Source: Kalaharituber pfeilii
Lineage: Eukaryota > Ascomycota > Pezizomycetes > Pezizales > Pezizaceae
NCBI GenBank assembly: GCA_015179045.1
Contig: WHUZ01000018.1
Coordinates: 62,001 to 126,000, forward strand
Direction of reading: 5' to 3'
DNA: 64,000 nt
Shown here in pieces: positions 22,945 to 33,399 of this stretch. Position numbers and translations under genes: made by a program. Positions within the stretch are counted from its first letter, which is position 1; each line of letters starts with the position of its first letter. The notes beneath the pieces were generated by a model. The model saw nothing but the letters and a program-made list of their open reading frames with translations, did no database searches and was not told where the DNA came from.

Positions 22945-24051
22945 GGGGTATTCAGACTAGAAATATCCGATCGGATATGGTAGATATGAAAATCCCAAAA
23001 ATCCGGATAGGAAAATCGTGTTCGGTGCCCTACGATGAATTTTCATATCCGGTCCGGAGACTGCTTGAAGCGTACTTATACGGTCGGATACGGGCAGATA
23101 TGGGGTCCTCATGTCCGGATATTGGACCGTCATATCCGATTGAATATGGGAAATCATATCTGGTAGATATGCTCATGAAGTCACATGTAGGCGCCACGTG
23201 CAGATGAAGGGAGTGGTCTTGGCTTGCAGTAGGCTGGTTGCATGACCCTTTAGTCTACCTCCGTCTGAACTTAGAAATTCCTAAGTCCACAAGTGCGTGA
23301 GCCAGTTTCCAAATAACATCAGCCACGAAGTTCCACGAGCCTAAGTCCCACGCAAAAAGCCACGCAACATGCCACGGGTGAGCGACAAGCGCAAATTGAT
23401 AAATGGTTATTGGAACGGTCAGCAAGCTAGGAATGAACAAGAGAAGCTAAATCACACTGCGGAGGTAATCAGGGATAGTGTTGAGAGTGTGGAACAGGGA
23501 TGGGAAGAGGTGGTAGAGGAGTTAGAGGAGACGCTTGGGGAAGTATTGGCAGAAGAGGAGATGAACCCTGAAAGCGACTCTTCTGATTGGTCAAGCAACT
23601 CCAGTAGCGATGATTCGTCATCTTCAAGTTCTGAATCTGAGGATGATGGGTCTTCTGACGAATCAGAAGTGGATGCGGCAGAAGAAGATAAATGGTTGGA
23701 GGAGGAATATGACGACGAGCTTGACAACGGCCATTTGGACTCTGAAATGACAGTTGAGGAGATGGAAGATGAGATACTCAAGGGGCTTATTGCCCAGTGG
23801 TTAATGAGGCACCGGTACTTGAGACTGCGCAAAATCATAACTGTCACGTGTATGACGCCAAGCACCAGATACGTCCCAAAAACCTGTCGGATATGACGCC
23901 AAAATTTTGCGTGTAGAGAGGACCCCATATCCGGGGTAAAACTCCTGATTTCGCGTACGTTAATTTTTACCGGGTGTTCAGACTAGGGGAAAGTCATGTC
24001 CGCATATGGGTGAATACGTATCCGATCGGATATCTCTAGTCTGAATACCCC
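22945..24051. mobile_element. TIR DNA element, 1.1 kb, TA target site
   Basis: Inverted termini GGGGTATTCAGACTAGA then ATATCCGATCGGATA match over roughly 35 bp with one or two mismatches. TA flanks both ends (22943-22944 and 24052-24053). Subterminal regions are full of CATATCC/GGATATG words in both orientations, likely transposase sites. It contains one acidic open frame but no catalytic domain, so it is probably a deletion derivative of a Tc1/mariner- or PIF-like element. Confidence 0.75.
23369..23896 (+). CDS. acidic Ser/Asp/Glu-rich protein inside the TIR element
   Basis: 175 residues from ATG at 23369. The N-terminus is basic (MPRVSDKRKLINGYWNGQQ), then a helical Glu-rich part, then a long Ser/Asp/Glu tract (about residues 70-130), and ILKGLIAQWLMRHRYLRLRK before the C-terminus. 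The last piece resembles the region before the catalytic core in some fungal DDE transposases, an inference only. It probably represents a transposase N-terminus left by internal deletion. No family was firmly recognised. Confidence 0.4.
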   Translation: MPRVSDKRKLINGYWNGQQARNEQEKLNHTAEVIRDSVESVEQGWEEVVEELEETLGEVLAEEEMNPESDSSDWSSNSSSDDSSSSSSESEDDGSSDESEVDAAEEDKWLEEEYDDELDNGHLDSEMTVEEMEDEILKGLIAQWLMRHRYLRLRKIITVTCMTPSTRYVPKTCRI

Positions 24052-24835
24052 TAGTATGTTGCTACAACCTCACCCACAAGGCCAACCACAAGGCCAAGAC
24101 CAGACCGCCGGCGCCACCGCCACCACGCTGGGAAGATCTGATGGACACAATCTGGGAGAAAACTAGCATCAGACAAACGGTACTCCTCGAATCGTTGCGC
24201 ATCGCAGCTGAGAAGGAACGGCACGGATATTAGCCAGAGTTCCCTCTCCCAAGCTGGCTTACAGCTCCCCCTCTACCATCCGTCACACTGTGGTTCAGCC
24301 CCATCACTAACATAGATGCGTCTCCGGTGAAGTCCACCACAAAACAGCTAGGATTCAGCACCATCACCACCTGCTCGGAAGAGCCATTCATAGAGCAGAT
24401 TCCCGGAACCACGCCGGCGCCTACCCCGGGGCCCGCAAATACCAGGAAGCGGAAAGGTAAAACGGCGTCCATCACCGACCCGTATGCCTTCAAGCGACAG
24501 CTCGACGACAAAGAGGCAAAGAAAATTGCCACAGTACCTGCAGTCACCCAAGATAGCCCCCCCGCTGTATCAGTCGTCAAAACCCCCCCACCAAACCTAC
24601 TTCCAGCCCCCCCGCATCCGGGGCAAAAGAAGCGATGAGGAGAAAAACCCGGATCCCCCTCTCCAACAAAGCTAGCCAAGCCCATCTCCGCCACCAACAC
24701 CTCAAGTTATGGCATAGTGGTTCACGGCGTAGCCCTGAGGAAGAACTTAGGGAACGTCCAAAAATGGCTGGAATCAGCCAACAAAGACCTAGGAAAAATC
24801 TCTGGGATCCGGTGGTTGAGGAAAAAGGAAATCCT

Positions 24836-25939
24836 TGTTCTGGCCCACCGACGAACATTTTCCGGCCCCGTGAGAAACAAAAACACCGGGGCCAGCCCAG
24901 CCACGAACACCTGGCCCAGCGGCGAACATGAATGTACCTCGATGTACCTATATGTAATATATATACTCGCTTATGATTTAATGTAATAGTGATCTATCAT
25001 ACAGCAAAGCTAAGAAATTTCCACAGTCTCCTATCCCCCTATGCAGTCATCTATGTACAAACAATAGTACTATATACATCACTATGTTCACTCTCATTCT
25101 CCTGGTTAGTACATTGACCAGCATTGCTTTTATTACAAGAATAAGAACATTTAACCTTTTGACGTATACATGTACAACGAAGAGAAGAACAGGTACCTAG
25201 ACAAGAACATGAATTTTGTCTTGACAAGTTTTATCATGATGAGCTTGCCTACAGTGGGTACTTGGCACTTGCAGGGCTCTTATTATCTACTGTTTCTGGT
25301 AATACAACCACCAAAATTTTCATTCTTGGCATCAACGCAATCCCTGTTACTGCCACAATATAATACCAGAATGGCGGAGGATTCCGGATATCTCTACCTA
25401 TGAAGATAACACTCCAAAATTTCGCTTAGAGTAAGAAGAATACTAGAAGCATATTTAGTAATTTTCTTCTAGTGTTTTGGTTAACAATAATTTAGTTATG
25501 ATTACAAATTGGTATTCTTAACTACAGTAGTCTAGAAGCGTAGTGAATTATTAATTAAACTGTCTGTAATATCTTCTAGTATGTGGGTAAGAAGTAGCAA
25601 CTTGCTACTCATATTAGCAACTTATCACCGACAGCAACTTTCAAGTGGCAACTTGTAGGTGGCAACTTGTAGGTGGCAACTTGTAGGTGGCAACTTGTCA
25701 GTGGCAATAGGCGGTGCTAGCACACAGTAACTAGCTTATCAATTAACGCTGGTAGCAGAATGTTTCTCTATACTCAATCACTGGTAGTACGTAGAGGTGC
25801 CTAGTGGTACTTGTACTAAACCAGTGTTCGTCGGTGGGCTGGCCCATTCGCGAATCAGCCAGCCCACCGACGAATTGGCCGATTCGCGAATGGGCCTGGC
25901 CGGTTCGCGAACCGCAATGTTCGTCGGTAGGCCAGAACA
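24836..25939. mobile_element. non-autonomous Ginger-like element, complete TIRs
   Basis: 1,104 bp with terminal inverted repeats TGTTCTGGCCCACCGACGAA / TTCGTCGGTAGGCCAGAACA. The left 400 bp match the left end of the element at 14837. The right end holds several TTCGCGAA palindromes and repeats of CAGCCCACCGACGAA. It has no transposase: an internally deleted derivative. It interrupts the ORF1 of a retroelement. I do not see a clear target duplication (left ATCCT, right GTTAT). Confidence 0.78.
25634..25706. repeat. 14-bp tandem repeat
   Basis: GGCAACTTGTAGGT repeated about four to five times with minor changes, inside the non-autonomous Ginger-like element. Confidence 0.8.
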
Positions 25940-26220
25940 GTTATATTGTTAAATTATACTATTATTAGTAAATAATCTTATTCAGTTAAAAGTGCAATTT
26001 AGGAACAAAAGAAAATAAACGCAAACTTAGACAAGCCCATATTCAATTTGGATACCATAAATAATACAATACAAAGGAGCGGAAGAAATAAACAGAAACA
26101 CATATCAGATATTAGCTAAACAGCCACTTACTAAAGTCAACTTGTCTTACTTCATTTCCTTGATGTCTTCCTTCTCTTGTTCCCCAAATACACTAAACTA
26201 TGTATGCTCTTTCAAACTCC

Positions 26221-26535
26221 TCAATCGCCGTAAGACAAACAATCGCTTACGGACCAGAAGGTGTTAATACACCATATGCATAAGCAAGATATATATAACG
26301 AAGATATGCTGTCCCGTCTACTGCAATCGCACTGCAATTCAGCTGCAGCCTCAACCACTTCCCCATCCTCTACAGCAATTGCCAAAGCAGGAATAGAAGA
26401 TACAGATTCAGGGAGTGCAGCCACAGGTACCGGTTTTTCCTTGGATTTGCTCTCCATAACCCAAATCCATCGCCAATGGTACCAACGGGCGATTAATGTC
26501 AGGATAATCATACGCGCAACCTCTCCACCGAGCAA
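26221..26535 (-). pseudogene. possible membrane-protein relic
   Basis: A 104-residue minus-strand frame starting with hydrophobic, aromatic sequence (ARMIILTLIARWYHWRWIWV) followed by an acidic tail. A second hydrophobic piece (HVWIMPILTTLILVGTIATA) occurs on the same strand near 26900-26980, beyond a degenerate type B copy. They could be parts of one broken gene. No family was recognised. Confidence 0.25.
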
Positions 26536-26573
26536 GACCCCTATCCACTGATGCTGAGGAGCTGTCTCTATAC

Positions 26574-26628
26574 TTTTTATTTTTTATTTCACGTAACGCT
26601 CCGCCTGTCGCTATTCGCTATGGCAGGG
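26574..26628 (-). mobile_element. degenerate type B copy
   Basis: Minus strand CCCTGCCATAGCGAATAGCG, then GGCGGAGCGTTACGTGAAAT and an A-rich end. No duplication could be seen, so it is an old copy. Confidence 0.6.
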
Positions 26629-26639
26629 TCAGTAGTTTA

Positions 26640-27480
26640 TAGACTCTAGTGGGACACGTTTGAAAACTAGGGCAACTCGGAATCGCGGGGCCCCCTGGAC
26701 ATGCTGGACAGTTGCATATCTGGGATGGCGAGAGATTGATATTCACCACGGGGCAAGGCGGGGAAGGATTGGGCACACAAAACTTGCTGCGGCTACATCA
26801 ACGTGGGCATGGCCTTTCGAATACAGTTTCTTGTCAGCAAAGCACTGCACGCAGTCGACAAACAAACTCAATGCAAGAGCTTTAGGCATACAGGTTTGCT
26901 GTGGCAATAGTTCCCACCAAGATAAGAGTAGTTAAGATAGGCATGATCCAAACATGGTTGAATGCGGAGAACGGAGGCAGTCCAAGAGACAGTTGCGCTT
27001 GGGACCAGAAACTGACGTGGCACGACCAGGGACGGTGGGGGAAAAACGAGCTGGAAGTATATCGAGTCGAGAAGAAGCAGCTGAAGAAGGTGCACAAGTT
27101 GGACACAAGGGGCGGGAAGAAAACGGAGGACGGAGAGGGCAAGAAGAATGAGAGGAAGGGGAAGGAGGGGAAAAGGGGAAAGGGAAGGAGAAGGTAGAGG
27201 AATAGACGCAGACCGTATGGGGAAGTTCGAACGTGGCTGCCCGATTGTGCAGCTGTGCCTCATCAATGCTGAATTTCATGGCGGTGCTTGCGCCACTGAG
27301 TGTGAACGTCGGCGCTGCTTGTGGCTTCGGACAACGCCAAGAATTCTCGTCCGAGTGTGATATGGGGCTGGCCTCAATCCAGCAGGGGCCACCCAGAACA
27401 AAATTCATGTACAAGCGGTCAACCCAATTCTAAATTTCAACTCTATACAAATCAGTGCAGCGTATTGTATGTACAAATCA
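26640..27480. other. unassigned spacer
   Basis: Purine-rich on the plus strand from 26950 to 27200 with overlapping low-complexity frames on both strands. Apart from the hydrophobic piece mentioned for 26221-26535, nothing was recognised. Confidence 0.35.
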
Positions 27481-27518
27481 CCAGATGACACTCCCCTTGC
27501 TGGTGAACCACAGGCTGA

Positions 27519-28400
27519 CTAGGCATTACATATCCACTTCCCGCTTGACTGGTCCACTAAGGCCGGCGGATTCGTGTCCGCTTTGCCCCAACTCCACTCC
27601 CGCTTAATCATATCCCCCCTCTGCACCAAATCGTCCCACGGAAAGAGGTACCAATCATTACTCCTAAACTCCCCGTCCTGGTCCGCCGGATTCCACAGGT
27701 CAAAGTTCGTCTTCCTCGTGTGAAACACCGCATGCGAGAACACGCCAACGTAGACCTTTGGATGATTCCGATACTTTGCATCCTGGTCCATCAGGTCCTC
27801 CCAGCCGTTCACGGTGCCCTGGATGTCACCCCAGTTCAGGCTGACCCATCTGCCGTGCTGGCCGATCAGTAGCCGGGCACGGTACCACTGGTTATTCTCG
27901 TCGCCTTGCCACACGACCGCGACGTTCTCCCAGTCCGACTTGTGGCCCGAGTCGTGGCGGAAGTAGATGCTGTATGTGACGCGGTACTCGTGCGGCTGGC
28001 ATTGCGTGACGCTAAAGTAGATTGGAAATGGATTTCCTTGGGAGTTGGGCCCGTTCCATTCGCCGGGGTCGGAGCAGCCGTTGTTAAGGAGTGGCCTGAA
28101 GCCGAAGTCGGGGGCGTTGCCGTCGGTTTGTACCCCATTTTGGACGGCGTCCTGCGGGTAGCAGGGTTTGAATCCACGGGGACGTCCGAAGTGCCACATT
28201 GGGGCAGCAGCCATGGCTGCAGCATGTCCTGGGCCACGGCCGTCATCTACGGCGCTGAGTCAGTGGTTGCTGTTTAAGCAGGGAAAGTGGGTTCGCTTAC
28301 CTCTCGTGAAAAGGGTGCCGTCAATCAGGTCATTTGCAGATACCAGGGCCAGCCTTGACATCGCCACGGTCATGAGTGCAAGCTTCACCAATGTCTTCAT
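27519..28400 (-). CDS. necrosis-inducing NPP1/NLP family protein
   Basis: Two exons on the minus strand: 28301-28400 and 27519-28246, with a 54-bp GT-AG intron (28247-28300); splicing keeps frame and gives 275 residues. Exon 1 encodes a hydrophobic signal-peptide-like N-terminus, so secretion is expected. The NPP1 domain fills exon 2: four Cys (FKPCYP, NNGCSDPG, VTQCQPH, WICNA), the heptapeptide region GHKSDWENVAVVW, and downstream Trp-rich strands. In cytolytic members the heptapeptide is GHRHDWE; here the second His is Ser, which may weaken metal binding and membrane damage. Family members act outside the cell on plant membranes or as non-toxic effectors. It stands alone between repeats, with no cluster partners. 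The frame is intact. Confidence 0.82.
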
Positions 28401-29406
28401 GATGATAATTAGGGAATATTAAAAATTATCCGCAGGGTACTATATTCGTTGAAATATGTTCAATATGCCCCAAGCCTCGAAAATTATTGCTATCGGCGCA
28501 GATTAATGATAATAACAATGAAAACCGGGAGTGTAAAATAACGAACGAAAAAACGGTCACCAGGACTCGTGAAGATAAGTTGCAAAAAAACGAAGGAGAA
28601 ATAGGTAATTATTCAGGGCCTGCGAGTTACTGAAACTGATGCACACAGCGTCAGGTTCCTCGCACTTATAACAAAATCTTTCAAACAGCACCTGCAAAAC
28701 ATCCTCCATTTACTATACGAAAAAGTTGCAGCAGAGAAAAGCATAATGTCTCCGACGAATTCTGCGCACATGCTGATCTTTGCAACATTTAGTAGCTCGG
28801 ATTCCTCTGGCATTGACGTTTTTTGAAAGCTGATTACTCTGCAGAAACCGATTTCACGATGCTTACAGCATCTGTTGTTTTTGTTAGTGAATGCCGAAAC
28901 AATAGTATTGTTCGTCCACATCATCACTAGTCCGAATGCGGATGGAGGTAAACCTCCCTGGGAATAAGCACCCCGGTCAACGAATCTGACGTCCCCACCG
29001 GCGAAAACTATGGGACCCGGAATTCGACGGCATCAGGGCGTTTTGAAAGTCTGGTTTTATGTCAGGCATCTGGAATAAGCCGAATAGAATAGAAAAGGTA
29101 AGATGCCGGTATCTACAGGGTGTTATCGTGCCTACGCTGTGCGCAGGGGAGGGGGGGGTCTTTTGTTGGAGGAAAAAACAAATAGTAATACCATACTTAA
29201 TACCGTACTCATTACCACCAGAATGGGTCAGTAGGGTAAGGATATATGTAGTCGACTAGCTAAGAATTTCAATTTCATCCCCAGATCGTGTGTTTTATTC
29301 CAGTCTCATGCCCAGGGCATAGTCTCGTTACTCTAATTAAGCCGCACGCACGTGATTTTGTTTCGGAAAATCAACAAGAGGGAAGCCAAAATTTATTTGT
29401 GTACGC
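28401..29406. other. upstream region of the NLP gene, unassigned
   Basis: About 1 kb, moderately AT-rich. A 104-residue minus-strand frame (28613-28927) has no recognisable domain. The NLP promoter should lie in its left part. Confidence 0.35.
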
Positions 29407-29419
29407 AGAAAAGATAATA

Positions 29420-29456
29420 TTTTTTCACATAACCCCGCGTACAAGCTACAAGGGGG
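29420..29456 (-). mobile_element. 37-bp type B micro-retroposon
   Basis: The whole insert is a T-run plus, on the minus strand, CCCCCTTGTAGCTTGTACGC followed by GGGGTTATGTG. Exact 13-bp duplications AGAAAAGATAATA flank it at 29407-29419 and 29457-29469. It is the smallest insert with a clean duplication in the window. Confidence 0.85.
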
Positions 29457-29666
29457 AGAAAAGATAATACCAAGACTGTTAAGGGCTAATATATACGGGA
29501 CAGAGCAAGCCAGGTCGCTGAAACTGGCTAGATATGGTAGCAATATTGATAATGGAATGTAAGAAAAAGAGAGATAATAAGAGGTTAAATAGAGTCGGAA
29601 GATTAGAGACAGTTTTCTTTTGCTAGAATAAAGTGGATATTTCAGCTACAAGCATGAAAAAGATTC

Positions 29667-29729
29667 TTTTTTTTTTTTTTTTTTTTATATCACATGACCC
29701 CGCTTGTAGCTGTTCGCCATGGCAGGGAA
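29667..29729 (-). mobile_element. 63-bp type B micro-retroposon
   Basis: Minus strand CCCTGCCATGGCGAACAGCT to GCGGGGTCATGTGATAT and A-run. Exact 11-bp duplications GAAAAAGATTC at 29656-29666 and 29730-29740. Confidence 0.92.
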
Positions 29730-29740
29730 GAAAAAGATTC

Positions 29741-31248
29741 ATCTGTGGATCATCTTGGTGAACCGACATGAGGCTATTAGGGACAGTACACCCTGAGGAG
29801 TGGAATCCTGGAAATGATTAGAACAGATGCATTGTGGGGACGCTGACATAATGAGGATGTGCGTATAAGAGAGGGAAGCTTGGCATGCGGTGGCACGTGA
29901 TGGGATGTATGGGTTATATATTTGTATGGTTACGGAGCGTTAGCTAGTAATCATCAATGAATCAAGCAATCTTCTCTCGCACCCGCTCGCACTATCAGTT
30001 GTACGTTCGTTCCGCCAGCTCTCACTCTCCCGGTCTCTCACAGGCGGTAGTGATCTATACTATCTGTCCTCTTACAGCATCTTGTGGTTTCTTTAGCCAT
30101 AACAGATACATAATCAAAGCACAGATGACATGCATCACAGTGTTGAGCTCAAGGAGAGTTAATGGGAGTCCGATGAGTCCGTGCAATGCATTGCATGAGC
30201 ATCAAAGTTGCCTGAATACAAACCAGGAATTTTGCAAGGTTATCTGCTTTGCTTTTGTCCAAAATACTTGTCTCATGAAGTGTGTCCCGATGAATATACT
30301 TTGCTTCCATCAGCGCTAGCACTATGTCAGGATGCAGTTGTACAGTCACTAAGCAAAAGTCTTGGTGAAACCGATCTGAACGCATGTAGTGAGAGGGTCC
30401 ATATGAACAAAGATTGAAATATCTCAACCATCAGTGACCCGATTAATGTATAACTTGAACAGGCGGTAGTATGGAAAAGGCTACAGTGGAGGAAGGGACT
30501 ATAGCACAATGGTCAATGGTGTAGCATTGCAAGAAACTGCTTGGTTACTGGAGATTGCATACAAAAACTACTACTTTTTAAGCTCTATACACTGCTACTA
30601 TTATAATCAGATACTAGTGGATACCTCTGCAACCGGGCAGGCTAGTCTACAGTCCCCTGTCGATACCCCTGCAGGCGGGCAGGCCAGACTGGCCTGCCCG
30701 GAGAGATCCCGGCTCTTTCGTAGCCCCGTAATTCATACATATTACCTTCGGCATGCTGATTCCATCTCCGCCCAATATCTCATGCGCGCAGTGAATATAC
30801 ACAATATATTTAACATGTTCAATATCTCATACGCGCACTCAATATACTGTTACGGGTTCACTACAGCCATAGGGCGGGCGGTCGGTAGATGCAGTGTCTT
30901 TTTGACCTGGTGGACGGTAACGCTTTGCGTTTACCAGATCCGTTACAAATATACACCTCATGCATGCAGTCAATATACTTAATATTCTCTGCACCTCATA
31001 GCGTACTTAATGTGCTTAATACTCTCTACATCTCATGTGCACTGTGAAAGTGGTCAATTCCCAGCTCGGGTGGGGAATTCATACCCAATATGCTGAATAG
31101 GCTCAATATGCCCAATATTCTCTAATCTCTATATCGCATTCCCGGACTCAATATGCTCGATACGCTCAATTGGCCCAATCTGCCCAATATCTTCAGGGCG
31201 GTCAATTATCTCAATCTGGCAATATCATAGTATGCTTTAGCTGCCCTG
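29741..31248. other. non-coding spacer with a perfect palindrome and CAATATG-type repeats
   Basis: No gene was recognised. At 30676-30700 two 12-base arms (CGGGCAGGCCAG and its complement) surround a single A. From about 30775 to 31215 the words CCCAATATGCTCAATA and CTCATGCGCGC recur in degenerate form. Confidence 0.5.
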
Positions 31249-31256
31249 ATTAGGAC

Positions 31257-31881
31257 CTTTTTTTTTTTTTTTTTTATATCATTACTCGCGTGCCGCCCTA
31301 TGGGCTATGGCGAGGTCTTTATTAAAAGAGAAAGAAAAAGTAAATTAAATACAGTGGGGGTCCCCGTATCCTTCTGTGTGTTGGGGAGAGAAAAGAAAAG
31401 TAAGCACTGGTCAATGCGGCCTATTTCCTCCGTCTGTCCGGCTCGTATTGACTGATCCTCAACCATTTCCCACCCAGCCTCACTCTGTCTATATCAGTCG
31501 CTGCCTCCAAGTACACCACGGCCGAGCTGGTCTTCTTGCCTTCTTCCAGTAGCGCGGTCTTTTTTCTCAGCCACCTGATCCCAACTGTCTTGCCTAGCCA
31601 TGCGTTCCCAGTCTCCAACCATTTCCGTATTCTCAGGGCGATTCCATGTACTACGACGCCGAATGTCGAGGTGGTGGCGTCGGTGCTCGGTGGAGGGGCG
31701 GAGGGCTTGTTGGTCTTTCTTGGTGGGTCTTGGTCTTGGAGTGGGGGGCTCGGGTGTCGGGGTTGGGGATTTCGTTGTGTTGGTGGTGGCGACGGGGGTG
31801 CTGCCCGTGGGTGCCGCCGGGGTCCCGACCGGAGGAGAAGTTGCGATTTTCTTCGCCTCTTTTTTGTCCAGTCGTCGCTTA
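31257..31881 (-). mobile_element. ORF1-only retroelement with type A tail
   Basis: A 625-bp minus-strand insert flanked by ATTAGGAC (31249-31256 and 31882-31889). It encodes part of a Tad-like ORF1: KRRLDKKEAKKIATSP, Pro-rich linker, then in the next frame VVVHGIALRIRKWLETGNAW, GIRWLRKKTALLE, SSAVVYLEAATDIDRVRLGG and a stop after RRRK, just where zinc knuckles would follow in a LINE ORF1. About 135 bp of 3' UTR with TTTTAATAAAGA leads straight to the CTCGC/GCGAG hairpin and poly(A). No ORF2 sequence lies between. One frameshift is present. Confidence 0.8.
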
Positions 31882-31889
31882 ATTAGGAC

Positions 31890-32454
31890 ATTGCTGATTT
31901 GGGACAAACCTCACGCTGGTGCACCCAGGGGTTCCAGAATCTGCTGTTATTGAATTCAGGTCATCAGGCCGCGTGTTGGGCCGCTCATCCAGGCCGCTCA
32001 TTGGGTCGGCCACTACAGCCGCTGGTTGTTACTCACATAGGTCGGCTCTGGCAACCCAATGTAGGATGATAGGCTGTTGATCAGTTCACTTCCAGGTTGC
32101 CGGCCAGGATTATCTCCCACTCTGACATCAAGTTATCCGCTCCCCAGCAAGCGGAGTTCATTCCTGGACATAAAGTAGTTCTCATGAGCAAACTTCTTTA
32201 CTACACTCTAATATAGTTCTATGAAATTGAGAATCAAATAAAACAATATGTAGTGTGACCATATATAGTAACCATGTAAAGTGACCGTATAAAGCGGTGT
32301 GATTGCTTACTGATTGCAAGTAGTCTCATGCCAAGACTCTCTGGATTGCGAGCAGCAAAATAACACATATGACGCTGCTTACTAATACTGGCCAGCAATG
32401 TTAGTTATTAACTTCTAGCACCATATAGGAAGCATTAAGTATTTAGCTAAGAAA
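31890..32454. other. unassigned spacer
   Basis: The left part carries GGCCGCTCATnnGG-like repeats (31965-32050). The remainder is AT-rich without features. Confidence 0.35.
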
Positions 32455-33390
32455 TTTTTTTTTTTTTTTATATATCAGTACTCGCATGCCGCCCTATAGG
32501 CTATGGCGAGTGTTTATTAGAAACAAAGGAAAAGAAAAGTAAACAGATACATGTGGGGTCGGTGATTTCAGTGTTGTGGCAGGCGCGCTGCCTGCGGTTG
32601 GAGTGTCGATCGGGGGTGTTGAGGTGATCTTCTTTGCCTCCTCATCGTTCAGCTGGCGCTTGATGGCGTATGTGTCCAGACTGCACGATGACTTTCCTTT
32701 ACACTTCTTGTTCTCGATTGGCGGAGTGGGGGTCGACGTGGGGGGAGAGAGGGAGAGCGTCGTTGGTATCATTCTCTCCGGCTCTTCCGAGAGCATGTGA
32801 TAAATGGGGCTGAAGCCTAGAGCTTCAGTTGTGGGCCCCGCCGGTTCCAGGTGTGTAGCGGTGATGGGGCTGAAACCCAATGTTGGTATCTGTGGTGGGA
32901 TGCTGTGTGTGGAAGGGGCGGCTGAGAAACATGCCTTTGTCTTCGGGGTCGAAATTTAGGGCTAGGATGATCGTCCCGTCCGTCGGAGGGTGATCAATTT
33001 TCGCCCTAAATTGTTACAGTGCGGTGACTACGGACGTCCAGCCAATGCCTGCGTCATTCAATAACTTTGTCGTGTCCTGCCACACCTTGACGTGAGCCGG
33101 GAGCGGAGGGGTGGGGTCCTTCGCCGCTGGGGGGGGGCGGCGGGGGGGAGCTGGTCTGTTTCTTTTTTCCCTTCGGCATTTGATTGGTTGAGGGGCCGTG
33201 TTTCGGAGCTTTGGGTCTTGGCGCCGGTTGATGTGTTGGGAGCAGGGTAGTGGCAACAGAGCAGGGAGATGGGATTCTGCTCGAGAATTCTACCCCGAGG
33301 GGGATTTTGAGGAGATGGGTATTTTCAAAAGAAAATTAGATCAAAAAACTCAGTGCGGTGAGAGTTTTCGTGTTGGAGAAACGTTATTCT
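32455..33390 (-). mobile_element. ORF1-only retroelement, 5' half, type A tail
   Basis: On the minus strand, from 33390: 5' UTR homologous to 22209-22350, then ORF1 pieces (PLPAHVKVWQDTTKLLNDAG, LALNFDPEDKGMF, LGFSPIYHMLSEEPERMIP, YAIKRQLNDEEAKKITSTPP). The frame then passes directly into a short 3' UTR (TTTCTAATAAACA) and the hairpin with A-run. The RRM-like half seen at 31257 is deleted. No target duplication was found. Confidence 0.7.
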
Positions 33391-33399
33391 AGCCCCTCG

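Larger units (their letters stand above)
22209..24835 (+). mobile_element. ORF1-type retroelement, interrupted
   Basis: The 22209-22350 stretch aligns with the reverse complement of 33260-33390: both have CTGAGTnTTTTGATCTAATT, CCCTCGGGGT and TTGCCA in order. From 24060 to 24835 broken frames give ORF1 (WEDLMDTIWEKTSIRQTVLL, YAFKRQLDDKEAKKIATVPA, VVHGVALRKNLGNVQKWLES, SGIRWLRKKEILV). The RRM-like region is cut at 24836 by the Ginger-like element. A TIR element (22945-24051) separates the two parts. The 3' end with hairpin is not visible here. The stretch 22350-22942 is unassigned. Confidence 0.6.

Noticed and set aside
23452..23928. Ser-rich minus-strand frame of 158 residues
   Set aside because: Mirror image of the acidic GAA/GAT-rich frame at 23369-23896.
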